From: Clarkia xantiana subsp. parviflora
Lineage: Eukaryota; Streptophyta; Magnoliopsida; Myrtales; Onagraceae
Reading direction: 5' to 3'
DNA: 64,000 bases
NCBI GenBank assembly: GCA_036873135.1
Contig: JAPTYO010000010.1
Location: 8,904,634-8,968,633 of the forward strand
This document shows, in pieces, positions 1 through 14,286 of this stretch. Under the pieces are notes generated by a model that saw only the letters and a list, made by a program, of their open reading frames with translations, was not told where the DNA came from and ran no database searches. The position numbers and the translations under genes were made by a program. Positions within the stretch are counted from its first letter, which is position 1. Each line of letters opens with the position of its first letter.

Positions 1-2380
<2,380 letters not shown>

Positions 2381-3028
2381 GAAGCACTGGCTATCTCCAT
2401 TTACGAACTGAAATATGTTTCAGTAGGAATAAATTTTGAGGATTTCGACATTTCTCAGGCATAAAAGGAGGTGATATTATTATGAGTTTTGGTTTCTGAT
2501 GTTGCTTGTTTCTCAAGAGGAGGCTATAGCTACAATCTGCTAGTTAGAGTTTGTTTGGTATCTTTAGTCACGGAGTTGCGGTGTCCTGGTAACATTGTTT
2601 ATTGACTGCCCTGATGAATATTTTACTGGAATTTAGTAATATATATTTTCAGTAATATATTTAGTAACCACCCCAGTTGAAATTGAAAGCATTATAGCTC
2701 GTCTGGACTGGATGGATAGCTACTAATGCGGCAAAAGGATTCTAAGGTGGTTGAGATTCAATCTCTTTTAACTAAGTCAGAAGTTAATTGTAACATTACA
2801 TGAGATTTCAAAATTTTGGTGGTAAATTTAGAATATAATGTAATAAAGTATGAAATTCAAAATTATGGAAAAAAAAAACCCACTTTAACTTTAAGTAAAG
2901 CACAATTTTCAATTAAAGTAAAAAAAAAAAAAATCACATTCACATTTAAGTTTTACACTTTTAAATAAACTAGCTTTTTCCATCTACTCTAAATTAATGT
3001 TGTGCAAAATGGACCGTGAGTTGGTCAA
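2381..3028. other. 3' UTR and intergenic DNA after PFP
   Basis: The first few hundred bases should hold the PFP 3' UTR. The rest is AT-rich and contains A-runs near 2870 and 2921. I see no gene or clear repeat here. Confidence 0.5.
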
Positions 3029-3036
3029 CTTCTAAC

Positions 3037-4028
3037 TAGGGCTGGCAATTCGGGCTAGGCACGATGGGCCGATACGTACACGACATGAAAATTACGGGTT
3101 TGAGTTTGATCTTAGTGACACGACATGACACGATAACACGATATAACATTATGTTTTGAACTAGGAAATAGAACCTAAAAACTGTCTGGATTTTGACATG
3201 AATGTCAATTTGGTATCTCAATTTTAAACTGTTGATATTTGGTGTCCCAATTTTCAGTTTTGTGTCTATTTGGTTTTCCGTTAGTTTTTTGGGTTAAATT
3301 TAACAGATTTACTTGAAAGGACAATTTTACCATTTTTTTAAAAAACCAACTGACAATCCGGCCACCCACTCCGACTCCGGCCACCCACCTCCAATCGTTC
3401 GGAATTGGCCGTAATCGGGACGGGTTTGGCCGTAATCGGCCGGAATCGGGACGGGTTTAGCCGTAATCGGGCTGGGTTTGGCCGCAATAGGCCGGAATCG
3501 GCAAGAATCGACCAAAATCGGAGATGCTTAACCATAAATCGGAGATGCTTAACCATAAATCAGTCGTAATTGGCCTTAATCGGCCGAGAATTGGCTGGAA
3601 ATCGGCCGGAACCCTAGCCCTAAATTGGCCGGAATTGGCTAGTCGGAGGTACTTTTGAAATTTTGAAAATTGGTCACTCACATGACCAGATTCCGTCCAA
3701 TTTAACCCCAGAAATAGACGGAGACACCAAATAGCAACATATATAAAAATTCAGACAGTCATTCTAAACTTCAAACACCAAAGTACCAAACTGACACATG
3801 ATGTAAAATTTAGACAGTTTTTATGTTCTTTTCCCTTTAAACTAAAATTGTTAAACCTTTAAACTAAAATTGTTAAATATTAATTTTTTTATTCAATTTA
3901 TAGTAGGTTTTTTTTATGCCAGTTTTTCATGTTGGGTTGGATTGGGCCGTGTTTTAGCTGACTTCCAGAATACGACACGATACTGGCACGACACGAACCT
4001 GCACAGCCTGCGCAAATTGCCGGCCCTA
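3037..4028. mobile_element. Non-autonomous hAT-type element with perfect 8-bp TSD
   Basis: The ends are TAGGGCTGGCAATT and AATTGCCGGCCCTA, inverted with 13 of 14 matches. They are flanked by the 8-bp direct repeat CTTCTAAC at 3029-3036 and 4029-4036. An 8-bp target duplication with short terminal inverted repeats is characteristic of the hAT superfamily. No transposase frame is present. About 672 bp of the interior is a second, nested element (3164-3835), so the original hAT copy was only about 310 bp. Subterminal regions repeat ACGACAC-type motifs on both sides, as is usual for transposase binding in hAT elements. Confidence 0.85.
3164..3835. mobile_element. Foldback MITE nested in the hAT element
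   Basis: The arms are inverted; the outer 24 bp match with three mismatches and contain TAAAAACTGTCT. The flanking 9-mers TTTGAACTA (3155-3163) and TTTAAACTA (3836-3844) differ at one base, which fits a Mutator-type 9-bp target duplication. The centre (about 3400-3640) is GC-rich and internally repetitive, with CGGGTTT and GGCCGTAATCGG motifs. Short open frames across it on the minus strand are repeat-derived and not genes. Confidence 0.75.
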
Positions 4029-4036
4029 CTTCTAAC

Positions 4037-4572
4037 AAAATCCTAATGCATACTGAACCGGTTCGACGAGCGAAAATCAGGTTAAATTAGACAAATTGGT
4101 GCTAATTCGCCAATTCAAAAAAATTGGACCAACGGGATTTATTGTGTTCCTGAAACTGGTGGCCTACTCTGGCAAAAAAAAAAGAAAAGAAACTGGTGGC
4201 CTAGTTAAACCGGTTCGAAACCGATCAAATTGGGAACGGTCCACCTTGCTGGTTTCATCATCCGGTTCATGGTGGTCCAGTTCTAACAAAAGATCATCAT
4301 CATAATGCACACTGAACAAGTTTGATGAGCGAAAATCGGATTGGGTCAGTCAAATCAGTGCTGATTCGCCAATTCAAAAAATTTGGACCAGTTTGGGCCT
4401 TAAGGTCTAGAATGGAATTGGATTTTTTTTGTTGGTTGAACTAGTTAGCTGTGTTAAACCGATTCGAAGAACGGTCTAACTAACCGGTTCCTGGTCCGGT
4501 TTCAAAACATTGCTCTAATTTTAGATTGCGTTTCACACTTTCGCTTATTTACAAATAAAGTAACAACAAAAC
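4037..4572. repeat. Diverged direct duplication beside the hAT insertion
   Basis: About 4030-4137 and 4282-4391 are diverged direct copies. Both run from TTCTAACAAAA through GAGCGAAAATC to GCCAATTCAAAAAA. The left flank of the hAT element (3011-3036) corresponds to the sequence just before copy two, so the hAT element interrupts copy one. CGGTTC motifs recur up to 4505. No gene is seen before the AHL stop codon. Confidence 0.65.
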
Positions 4573-5391
4573 TCACATTCCATGAAAATCACTTGAAAAC
4601 GGAAAACTTCCTATATTATTATTATGCCCTACCCTTTGGGAAAAGGGAAAGCCGCCCCCTCCTCCTCCATCACCGCCGCTGGCTCCACCACCGCTGGTCA
4701 CCACAGACGACTGAGACACCGACTTCTGTTGCCCTTTCACGGCCTCTTCTTCCCTTTCATCTAGAGGCAACCTTTCAAAAACAGCATTCGCAAAAGAAGC
4801 CGCCATTAATAAAACTGGACCGGAAGCCACCAACCTCCCCACCACACCACCTCCGACAACCTGGCCCTCTCTACCGGACAAGAACAGCGATAGGCCGCCG
4901 GATCCAGGTGGCGCCGGCGGCGGGAGCACCGTCCCGGAGAGCGAAAGTATCTCAAACCGCCCCTGCAGGGTTACCAAGCTACCACCGTCGGAACCCTCCG
5001 GCGGCCTCAGTGTGACGTCAGCAACCGCGCCGCCTCCGCTGAGGACGCAGATTCCCCTCCCTCGCCGCCGTGCGTAGACAAACACACTTTCGACGATGTC
5101 CTCTCCGGAAGAAACTTCTAGAACATGGGATTGCAGCGAGTTGGGACTGTCTCGAGAGACTATGATGGGGGGCTTTGGTTTGTTCTTCGACCCGTGTGGG
5201 CGGCCACGAGATCGCCGTGTTGGGCCTCCGTATCCGGCGGCGGTGTGGTCTTTCTCCGGTGGCTCTCTGGAATCAGATGGGTGCTGGTTTTGATGATTAG
5301 TGGCGGCAGGTGGGGTTTGGAGGTGAAGTTGAGGTGGAAGAAGATGGTGGAAGTAGGGAGGATCTGCATGGAAGGGGTCATATCCGGCCAT
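4573..5391 (-). CDS. AHL protein (AT-hook motif nuclear-localised), single AT-hook, intronless
   Basis: A 272-residue, single-exon frame begins at the ATG at 5389-5391 ([12 protein letters not shown]). An in-frame extension further upstream would need a GTG start, so I reject it. Residues about 62-76 form a type-I AT-hook ([14 protein letters not shown]) that binds the minor groove of AT-rich DNA. The PPC/DUF296 domain follows (about 80-205), with the conserved [10 protein letters not shown] core and an [16 protein letters not shown] end. The tail is Gly- and Ser-rich. Known for the family: intronless AHLs with one AT-hook form clade A. They act in the nucleus as trimers at matrix-attachment regions and affect growth, flowering and senescence. 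I cannot assign an individual orthologue. The high GC of this frame contrasts sharply with its AT-rich surroundings, as is common for intronless AHL genes. Confidence 0.94.
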   Translation of the reverse strand: MAGYDPFHADPPYFHHLLPPQLHLQTPPAATNHQNQHPSDSREPPEKDHTAAGYGGPTRRSRGRPHGSKNKPKPPIIVSRDSPNSLQSHVLEVSSGEDIVESVFVYARRRGRGICVLSGGGAVADVTLRPPEGSDGGSLVTLQGRFEILSLSGTVLPPPAPPGSGGLSLFLSGREGQVVGGGVVGRLVASGPVLLMAASFANAVFERLPLDEREEEAVKGQQKSVSQSSVVTSGGGASGGDGGGGGGFPFSQRVGHNNNIGSFPFSSDFHGM

Positions 5392-5536
5392 CGCCGCCGC
5401 TTTTATTATCTCTCCGGCCACCAGTTGTTCGTCAGTAGTGCACGCTCTTAACTTTCTCTCTTCGGCAGAGCTGCGTGCTGGGATAGCTTTTCAGACTATT
5501 GGATACATGCAGAGAAACACTCTATCACTTGACTCC

Positions 5537-5546
5537 AATATTTATG
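5537..5546 (-). promoter_or_regulatory. TATA-like box upstream of the AHL gene
   Basis: On the minus strand, CATAAATATT lies about 146 bp upstream of the ATG. That spacing would suit a 5' UTR of about 110 bases. There is no direct evidence of a transcription start. Confidence 0.35.
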
Positions 5547-5671
5547 GGAAAGGAAAACTTATTAATTATTATAATAATAATACCGGTCCGAAATTGCAAA
5601 AAATCAATATTGTATATTTTAAAATAATAATAATGATTAGTTACTAATTTGCTAATAATAGTTAATAAGTA

Positions 5672-5943
5672 GGGTTAATTACCAATTTACTAAGATGGGT
5701 TTCGCAGTTGGAATTATATGTTACGTTAAATTTTCCGTCATCTTTAGACGTTTGGTGTGCAATTTGTTAGCCGACGTATGTTTCATTTTACAATTTGTTA
5801 GCTGATGTACGTTTTAGTGTATCGAGCACTTACCACTTTGGAAGATGAAAAATTTAACTGAACTAGTGATGTTCCATTAACGAAACTTAGGCTAACAATT
5901 TGTTGAAAATAAGCTTGGATTATAGTAAATTGGTAATTAACCC
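5672..5943. mobile_element. Foldback MITE, GGGTTAA type, 272 bp
   Basis: The first 20 bases, GGGTTAATTACCAATTTACT, are an exact reverse complement of the last 20. The flanks TAATAAGTA and TAATAATAA match at 7 of 9 positions, but the region is low-complexity, so the target duplication is uncertain. Confidence 0.7.
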
Positions 5944-6382
5944 TAATAATAATAATAATAGTTAACAAGTTCAAAGTACAAGGGATCAAATTTTGGGGTG
6001 AATTAACTCTAAATTTATCAATTTAGACTTCAAATCTTACCTTAAATGAAGACACTTAAAACCACTCGTAACTAAAATATAGTAGTGACGGCAAGAGAAA
6101 TCATATTTCCCTTGAGTTGAAATTGAAACATAGACACCGAGTTCATAAAATAGATTATACGTCCTCATCAAATAATAATAATATTGATGACTACACGAGC
6201 TATCCCATTGGCTTTGACTTTGATGATTAATTATTGGGTGCAAGCATTATTAAACCTGAATTTTATGATACTGTTAGCTACTTACAACACCCGAGAAATA
6301 TTATTTAATAAACTCGGTGTTGAAGTTTGAATAATAAAAATGTATAGTTGAATTTATAAGATAGTTAGATATATTGCATTCT

Positions 6383-6386
<4 letters not shown>
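5944..6386. other. AT-rich intergenic DNA
   Basis: It contains a short TAA run at 5944-5960 and otherwise unremarkable AT-rich sequence. I see no gene. Confidence 0.5.

Positions 6387-6458
<72 letters not shown>
6387..6458. repeat. (TA)n microsatellite, about 72 bp
   Basis: This is an uninterrupted alternating TA tract. Such tracts are highly polymorphic and can extrude cruciforms. The length may be unreliable in assembly. Confidence 0.95.
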
Positions 6459-6465
<7 letters not shown>

Positions 6466-6554
6466 GTATTGGAGCGCGGATCGAGTGAGTCCACTAAACT
6501 AATTAATTTAATTTAAAATGTTAAAAATCTCCATTACCAATTATATATATATTT

Positions 6555-7320
6555 GGGTTAAATAGTATTTTGGTGTTATATGCTTTTGATCAAATGTAAG
6601 TTTTTGGTGTCATATATTTTATTTTGTTGATTTTTTGTGTCAAACGTTTGTATTTTGTAGGTTTTTGGTGCATCTGTCAGTCAATGTTAAGTTTGACGGT
6701 TAAATACTTTTATTTTGTTCAATTTAGTCCTCAAATTTATACACCTAACTTTTATTTTTTGCAATTTAGCCCTAAAAGAACATAATTGGACCCTAGGGTC
6801 CAATCGAACTAGCCATGGTGCGACCCATGGCTGTGTCGGACTACGGCTCGGGTTGCCCAGGTCCAGCGACCCAGCCGTGGTTCGACCCAGCCATGGGTCG
6901 TACCATGGCTGGGTCAATTGGACCCAATGGTTCAATTGGGTCAATTGAACACTTGGGTCCAATTGATCCAGCCATGGTACAACCCCAATTAAACTATTGA
7001 GTCTAATTGACCCAGCCATGGTACGACCCATGGCTAGGACGGACTATGACTTGGCCAATTGGACCCAAATGTTCAATTGTGGTTTGACCCAGCCATTAAT
7101 TGGTCGCACCATGGCTAGTTCAATTGGACCCTAGAGTTCAATTGCGTTCTTTTATGGCTAAATTATAAAAAGTAAAAGTTAGGTGTATAAATTTGATGAC
7201 TAAATTGAATAAAATAAAAGTATTTAACTGTCAAACTTAACATTTGACTAACAGATGCACCAAAAGCTTACAAAATGCAAACGTTTGACACCAAAAACCT
7301 ATAAAAGACTGTTTAACCCC
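6555..7320. mobile_element. Large foldback MITE, GGGTTAAA type, about 766 bp
   Basis: The left and right halves are imperfect reverse complements: the left has TTTTTGGTGTC, AATTTAGTCC and AATTGGACCCTAG, and the right has the same blocks inverted. The centre carries repeated CAGCCATGG and CGACCCATGGCT motifs. Flanks are TA-rich, so the target duplication cannot be fixed. Open frames in the centre on both strands come from these repeats and are not genes. Confidence 0.75.
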
Positions 7321-9249
7321 TATATATATTTTTATCTGACCATACACCTTTCGTCAAGGGCTAAATTTTATATGCAATATTCAAGATAAGAAGATGTATC
7401 TAATCTAAAAGAAAGAAAGTTGGTTGGTCATGCTAACTGACTTTAGTTTGTGCACGTGAGCATTGTAATTTATATGAGAAGGCGGTCAGCTCAGCCGCGC
7501 GCGGTCAAAGAGGTCAGAGACAGAGGGGTGAGGTGGAAGACTCTCGCACCACGTGGAAGTTGTCGGGACGTCGTGTCTTCAAATATATCAAATCTTTCGC
7601 GTCACTATATATATATATAGCATAGCGCCCACAGGCTAAAGCTACTTAAAATGTACTATTAAAACCAACTTAATTCTACACATGTTACATCTTACACATA
7701 AACTAATCGAGTTCGTCAATATTTTAGTGTTTTGCATGCAACTACAAAAAGTAAAAAATGAGTCACTAGATATGATGATATGCGTTCCAGCCGAGTGTTG
7801 TAAGGTTCTATTAGAATGACATTTTCCATGCAGAGTAAGTGTAGCAAGGAGTCAACAACACTACTAATATACTTACGTTTAGTATAGAATAATTTTCACT
7901 CACGCTAAGTCAATATATACAAGAGATAAAATACTGATGATAATTAAATTTTAATTCATTGCAGCATATGACCAAAAAAAATCATTCATTGCACCGCTCA
8001 ACGAAATTTAAACCTAAAATTTCTAATTAAAAAATAGAATACTAAACTAATATGTCATATTACAATATTACATACATACCGTGTCAGATACATGCGCCTG
8101 ATTGCTCGCTAAGTCTGGTTGAAAAAAAACAAAAAAAAAAATCAAATCATAAGCAGAGAGCTCGATCTTTTATCTAGCGAGATATTACATTATTACATGA
8201 ATGCTTAATGTATCACCTTACATACACCGTTCAACAAGCTCAAAAGTCGACGTAATTAATGAACTCATATATATATATATACAGATATAAGTGCGATGTC
8301 AACATCAGGTTGGCATAATGGTGGACAATCGAGAGTGACGGACAAGATTTTCAGCTGAAATTAGCATCCTCTTAAATGCAGTGCATGCCCTCAATTCATT
8401 CATTTGCAAATACATATATTATTTTGTTATTTTGTTTTTTCTAGCAAGGGGTCATATAAATTTTAATTTTTTTTTCATTCTCGAGGTTTCAATGATTTTG
8501 TATGTACATATAAAATAAAAAACATCCAAGTTATCCAAGCTATGTTTCTAGTCATTTTGTGTATAAGTTGTTCATGATGTAAACTTTTTGAGAAATATAT
8601 ATTTAGCTACATAAACACAATATTTGCACCTCATAGACACACAGTTTTTCATTTGTGCCAATAGGTCTTTAATAAATAATTCATTTTAGAGTAATATAAA
8701 ATATATTTTTTCAAAGAAAACTATAGTGAGCCCACATGCATGTTGTATTTTATTTTCCGAAACATGCATGTATGTTGTACTCATATTTAAAATTGGCATC
8801 CTCGTGAATCAAGCACGTATTTAAGGGATAAGGTGTATAGAAGTGTATTATTTTTATTGCTGAAACATTTTATAATAATTAACCCTAAAGTTATTTCAAG
8901 GAAATCAGGGAAAAGACACCACAACTGACAACACAATGTTTCGGCCTGACGGCTGATCCGAACCTTTTTTTTAAAACACTGCTACAACTTACAAGCCTAC
9001 AACAAATTATATATTGGAAAATAACTTTAAATTTTTGGCTTGAATGCTTAATTATATATACTTTAGTGGAAATAAAGTTTTGAGTGGGCATGATGATAAA
9101 GATGGTAAAGCAGTAAGTGCATCAAATTTCAAACTTGCTGTCCAATCAACACGCAACTTGATGAAGACAAATTGTCCACTAGATTGATAAGTCGAGATTT
9201 GGTTAATTCTCGCCCGGAAACATTAATTTGAGGAATAATTTGTTATATT
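7321..9249. other. Gene-free interval; promoter-like island at 7480-7640
   Basis: The interval is mostly AT-rich. A short GC-richer island at 7480-7580 contains the palindromic G-box CCACGTGG at 7549-7556 and is followed by a TATATATAT tract near 7603-7618. No convincing coding frame follows on either strand. Nothing else was recognised up to the Copia element. Confidence 0.4.
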
Positions 9250-9433
9250 AGTTATGAATATATTACGTGGATGTTCAATAAAATGTGTATATATCATTTA
9301 CTTTATTTGGACTTTCTATATATTAATTTTACTTCCTCTTCAAGTCTATGTAATCCATATATAAGGACCCATATGTGTGATAATAAGATCATTATTAAGT
9401 TCCCTCTTCTATTACCTCTATACTTTCGTAACA
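9250..9433 (+). repeat. 5' LTR of the Copia element
   Basis: 184 bp, aligned with 14159-14281. It begins AGTTATGAATATATTA where the 3' LTR begins TGTTATGAATATATTA, so the canonical TG start is mutated. It ends TTCGTAACA. Confidence 0.8.
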
Positions 9434-11205
9434 CGTTATCAGCACGATACCGCTCATAATTATTTTCAGTTTAAAACCAATTTTTTTAGTCGGCCACAGA
9501 ATTCCTTTCCAATCCACAACCTAGATATACACGACACAAGTAAAACCACATTGTATCTCAAAAGCAATCACAAGTTTGATAGTCTGATCAATAATCTCTA
9601 CACTCATATCTCCACCACCATCAAATAATCCCTACACTTGTCGACGTTTACCTGCTCCACATCCATATGCATTCCAGACTACAAAAGTCAGAGATGATGG
9701 GCAATCTCACCACCGACTCCGGCAACTGCAAGGCGTTACAACAGAAATTTGGCCTCGACAACATCGTTATCGAGGGGCCGCGTTCGAGCAAGAGATAAGA
9801 ATACTATTTAAATTTAATTGATTATAATTATATTTAGTTTCGATAGTTTATATATTTTAACTATTTTTATCTTTATGATCCAGTTATTCTTATTTTTTTT
9901 AAAGAACGCTGGAATCGATCGAGATCAATATATAGCAAGTCCAAAACTTTGTTAAAAGTGCTTCACTGAAGATACAAGATTATGTACAACGAAAAATAAA
10001 ACCAAGTACGAGGTGATGCTTGCCGAAACCAAACAAATTTCCCCTAGCAAGCAAACCAACCTTCTTGATTCTTCACTTCCGCTTATGTTCGGTCTCCATG
10101 GATGATCGGCGCTCGCTGGAGAAGAAATAGCGGACAATTGATTCTTTACCGAGAACCCGAGATAAACTAATATAAGCACAAATATCTAATAATATTACTT
10201 TATTGGATTAATTTTTAGAGCCAACTGCTTTATTATTGAATTTTAATTTGGTTAAGCTTATTATTTATACATATGGGATCTGCAAGAGTAAAAGTTGATT
10301 TTACTTCAACTACGTGATATATTTATGGCATATAGCCTAACTATGAAAGGTTATTAATTCACGAAACTGTTATATGTATGAAGATGCTCCACTCATTGAA
10401 GTAAGTGCAGAGGCACATAAGTTATCATAAAAAAAAATGTGGCTAGATGTTGAAATATATTCATTTGTAATTGATGAATCAAAAGTATATACATCGCCCA
10501 CTAGATACTTCGCTCCCTGAAGTGAGTGTTGCTTTATGATTATATCTCATATATATTCCACTTCCTGAAGTGAGTGTTGAAGTTTATGAATAAATGATAA
10601 TGACTCTGAAAGAGCATAAGTTATCTATAATAGCATATATTTAGCATCATCATGATATCGATAAAGACCGGTGATGCATATTACAAAGAAAAGAATGCAA
10701 AGTCCAATTGATTTGAAATATTGATAATTTTGAGATGCGCGATGACGCAAGCATAAAATTGATGGTATTATGCAGCGCAATGAAATTAGGCAAAATTTGG
10801 CCTTAATAGCAAATATTATTCGATAATGGGATATTGAGATAAAGAAAATTGCATTCTATACTAATATCATATCCTGAATATTCGATATTATGATCCTGAA
10901 GATCAAGTTTATGAATATTCATATTTATTTTAAAGTTCCGCATTTACAGTTAATTTTTTTTATTTCTTGCACTGCATTTTATTTATTATATACATATATT
11001 ATGCTCATTGCATTTGATTATTATATGATCCAGAAGATCATAAGCTATTACATATTAATATTTCAGAAGCTCAAGAATTACTACTTTCAGAATCCAGAAG
11101 ATTCTAGAATGTATGGAAAAGGGATCAAGAGAATCCAATTTATGAAATAAAGATCTTCTTGTATAAGAAAACAAATCATGTATATCAAGAATTATTATAA
11201 ATAAT

Positions 11206-11600
11206 GGGATCTTGAAGATCCCAATAGATCATGAGTTATGAATAAAGGATCCTGAAAATCCTAGAAGATCTAGAATTATAAATAACGGGATCCTGAAGAT
11301 CCCAATAGATCATGAGTTATGAATAAAGGATCCTGAAAATCCTAGAAGATCTAGAATTATAAATAAAGGACCCTGAAGATCCTAACGATCTTAAATTATG
11401 AACAGAGATCCTGAAGATCCTGGATTATGAACAGGGATCCTAAAAATCCTGAACTATTTCGAATAAATGATCTTGAATGATGAAAATTGGATCTGAATAT
11501 ACTAAGAGATTTTAAGATATGGAAAAATATCCTTAAAGAGATTGAGCTACAAATAAGGATAATGAAGATACTGGAAAAAAAAAAAAAACTATAAATGATC
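11206..11600 (+). repeat. GATCCTGAA minisatellite inside the Copia element
   Basis: Tandem units carry ATCCTGAAGATCC and ATCCTAGAAGATCTAGAATTAT. A composite unit of about 78 bp is nearly perfectly duplicated across about 11206-11360. Shorter decayed units continue to about 11600. Confidence 0.75.
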
Positions 11601-14158
11601 CTGAAAATCATGAAATCGAGCATTTATTCGAAGTTATTTATTTATATATTTATTTTACGTTTATGTTTTTTTTTTAATGTTATTTATATGCTTCATACAG
11701 TTTATCTATTATTATAAAGAATGAAAGTACTCCGCAATCATCATTATGATGACGATGAATAAAATAACAATATGTGCATTATGTTACAAGAGATACATGA
11801 CATATCTCTTACGGAAATACGAAAGATATACATATCAGTTAAACCAGAAGTTTACTGATGCATTGAGGTAAACCAGAAGTTTTACCCATATAATATAATA
11901 TAATATTCGGCGTGACCAGTTACAGACCATTCTGGATCACTTGTGATGCGCAAAATATTATTTGGAATAACATGAAGATTCTCCATAAATCATTACGATG
12001 CTTGCTCTCAATGAAAATTCATTATGTTATCATCATCAATTAAGTTCGGGAAAAAATCCAGTTATTTATGGAAATTATAAAGGTGAATATGGGCCCGTTC
12101 ACCATGTGGACCACGATATTATTTTAAAAGATGCATCTACAATATGGTCACATGCGCATTGATTATGAATATACAATAGCAAAATTTACAGATTATGCAA
12201 TAAATAATGATGATGATATTGAAAGTTTATATTTATAAGAATTAGACAATTGGTGTCTATATTTGCAAATTAACATGAAAGTTACACTGAGCCTCCAATT
12301 ATATAGTTCATATGCTATCAATGAGAGCAAATTAAGTACAAATGCATGTTATTATTAAAACAGCATTATAATCTGCGAATCAAGCCAATGTTAAATCACA
12401 GTTCTCCCCATTACAACCAACTTTTGGTCAAGAGAAAAATTTCTCATATATAAATTTTATGGTGTGCGATATATATTTGAACTGCTCCACCGCAACGCAC
12501 AAAGATGGGTCTAGAATGTTGGGAAGAATATGTTGTCTATAAATCAATTATTTGGGAACAATGGCTGACATACATATTTAAAACAAGAGTTGCTAATTGT
12601 CATTGATGAACAACTTTTCCCAACATTAGGGGGGAGAAAAGAAGCACCTGGCAGAAAATAGATTGACTGGAAAAAAATGTTATAATCTCATTTAGATCTT
12701 CGCACAATGATATGAACCTGAAGTTAAAAGAGATAAACATATTCAGTTACTGCCTATTAAGTGACTTTATGAGACCCATAAAGTCATAAGTCTAGCACCA
12801 GTTGCATATGCTCTAATTTAAATGTCCTGGTTGGACAAACTATAATAAAAATAACTCACGCCTGAAGTGCGTGTTATCGGTTCCAAATAAATTTTATTGA
12901 TAAAAGAATGGAGCATATAAAGAAAATGGATAAATATGGTCTTATTATGGAGGTGATTTCCCAAAAGAAGTAAATACATAACGAAATATGAAACCACAGA
13001 AGTGGTTCAGGTACCTGAAGTTATTACAATAAAAAGATCTCAATGAGTTATGTCATTGACGGGAAGTGAAAGAAACGTAAAATATAAAGTTGTCGACAAC
13101 AATTTTGAATATATTATTCATGAGTGTAAATTTAAAACAAGACGAGGATATTAAGCTCAATATGTCAAATAATCATTATGATTGGCCAAAGTTTGAAAGA
13201 CGCAAGTATTAGCATGAAAAATGCAGAAGGTGGAAGCCAGTGGATACAAATTATTTCTCGCATAAATAAATGTGTCGTAAGATATATATGCACAGCCTGT
13301 GGTACAAAAGTTATATGCAGAATACTGGCAATTATTATATGGATCATTTAGTGGAGCAATCACCTTCAATATATTATTACGTTGGCAGTACATCAAAAGT
13401 TTTAAATGCGTCTCACATACGAATTACTTATAGCCTATTTTGGTGGCTAATTTGATAGTGAAATTCAAGTGAAAATCCCAGAAGGATTCAAAATACTACG
13501 GATGAATTTTTTTTTCTTTTCCATAAATGTTAAATAATAAAGATATTGTAGCATTTAAAATAATACAGGCTGCTTATGCTATATTCTCCACAATGTATAG
13601 CTCATTTGAGCTAAGCTGCATCATATGCTAATATGTGAATCAAGAAAACTGATATTTTGATAAGTTGAATTGATCACGCTATAGCCGAAAGGGGCATCGC
13701 GTGAGGGGGAGAATTTGAAAGCATTGAAACTACTGAAGAGTTTTAAATACAATCAATTTATTGATGATGTTAAAATTCAGACGAAACATATTTTCCCATT
13801 TTATTTTCATCCACGATGTTGAGAAGAAGGCAACATAACATCCAACAAGTTTGTGCGGATTTATTCCCGAAGATTTACCGGTTGCAAAATTTGAAGATTG
13901 TTGAATAATACTGAATTGGGTCGACTTAATGAAATTACATGATGTCGACATCGGGAGGAGAATATACAACGCTGCACTCTTTTTCCCTTAACCAAGGTTT
14001 TATCCCACTGGGTTTTCCTGGTAAGGTTTTTAACGAGGCAGCTTACAAAAGGGATTCATAATTGTGTATTCTTTTCTCTTCACTAGATTTTTATCCACTG
14101 GTTTTTTCTAGTAATGTTTTAACGAGGAACAATTCATTTATGAACATCCAAGGGGGAG

Positions 14159-14281
14159 TGTTATGAATATATTATGTGGATGTTTAATATTATGTGTATA
14201 TATCATCTTCCTTATTTGGACCTTCCATATATTGATTTTACTTCATTTTCCTTCTTTTATTACTTCTCTACTTTCTTAACA
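14159..14281 (+). repeat. 3' LTR of the Copia element
   Basis: 123 bp, TGTTATGAAT to TTCTTAACA. It lacks a block of about 60 bp present in the 5' LTR (AGTCTATGTAATCCATATAT region), so the two LTRs differ by a deletion or insertion as well as by substitutions. Confidence 0.8.
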
Positions 14282-14286
14282 ATATT

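Larger units (their letters stand above)
9250..14281 (+). mobile_element. Degenerate Ty1/Copia LTR retrotransposon, 5.0 kb, with TSD
   Basis: LTR-like direct repeats (9250-9433 and 14159-14281) bound the element. The exact 5-bp duplication ATATT flanks it at 9245-9249 and 14282-14286. A primer-binding-like CGTTATCAGCACG follows the 5' LTR, and the purine tract AGGGGGAG precedes the 3' LTR. The interior reads, across stops and frame breaks, like Copia polyprotein. Near 12490-12720 are remnants of the integrase-to-reverse-transcriptase segment (PPQRTKMGLE, FPNIRGEKR). Near 13470 a KIPEGFK-like fragment is seen. Just before the purine tract lies the TTTTTATCCCACTGGGTTTTCC-type block typical of plant Copia tails. 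No intact frame survives, so the element is dead. Confidence 0.85.

Noticed and set aside
3327..3681. Overlapping minus-strand frames with PIPAxxGQTRPDYG-like repeats
   Set aside because: Translation of the GC-rich tandem core of the nested MITE.
5392..5421. N-terminal extension of the single-hook AHL by ten residues
   Set aside because: It needs a GTG start. The ATG at 5391 gives a normal N-terminus.
4593..5451. Long open frames on the plus strand opposite the AHL gene
   Set aside because: They are shadows of a GC-rich coding exon. The minus frame has the AT-hook and PPC domains.
6687..7031. 114-codon frame rich in W, Q and P
   Set aside because: Produced by repeated CAGCCATGG blocks in the centre of a foldback element.
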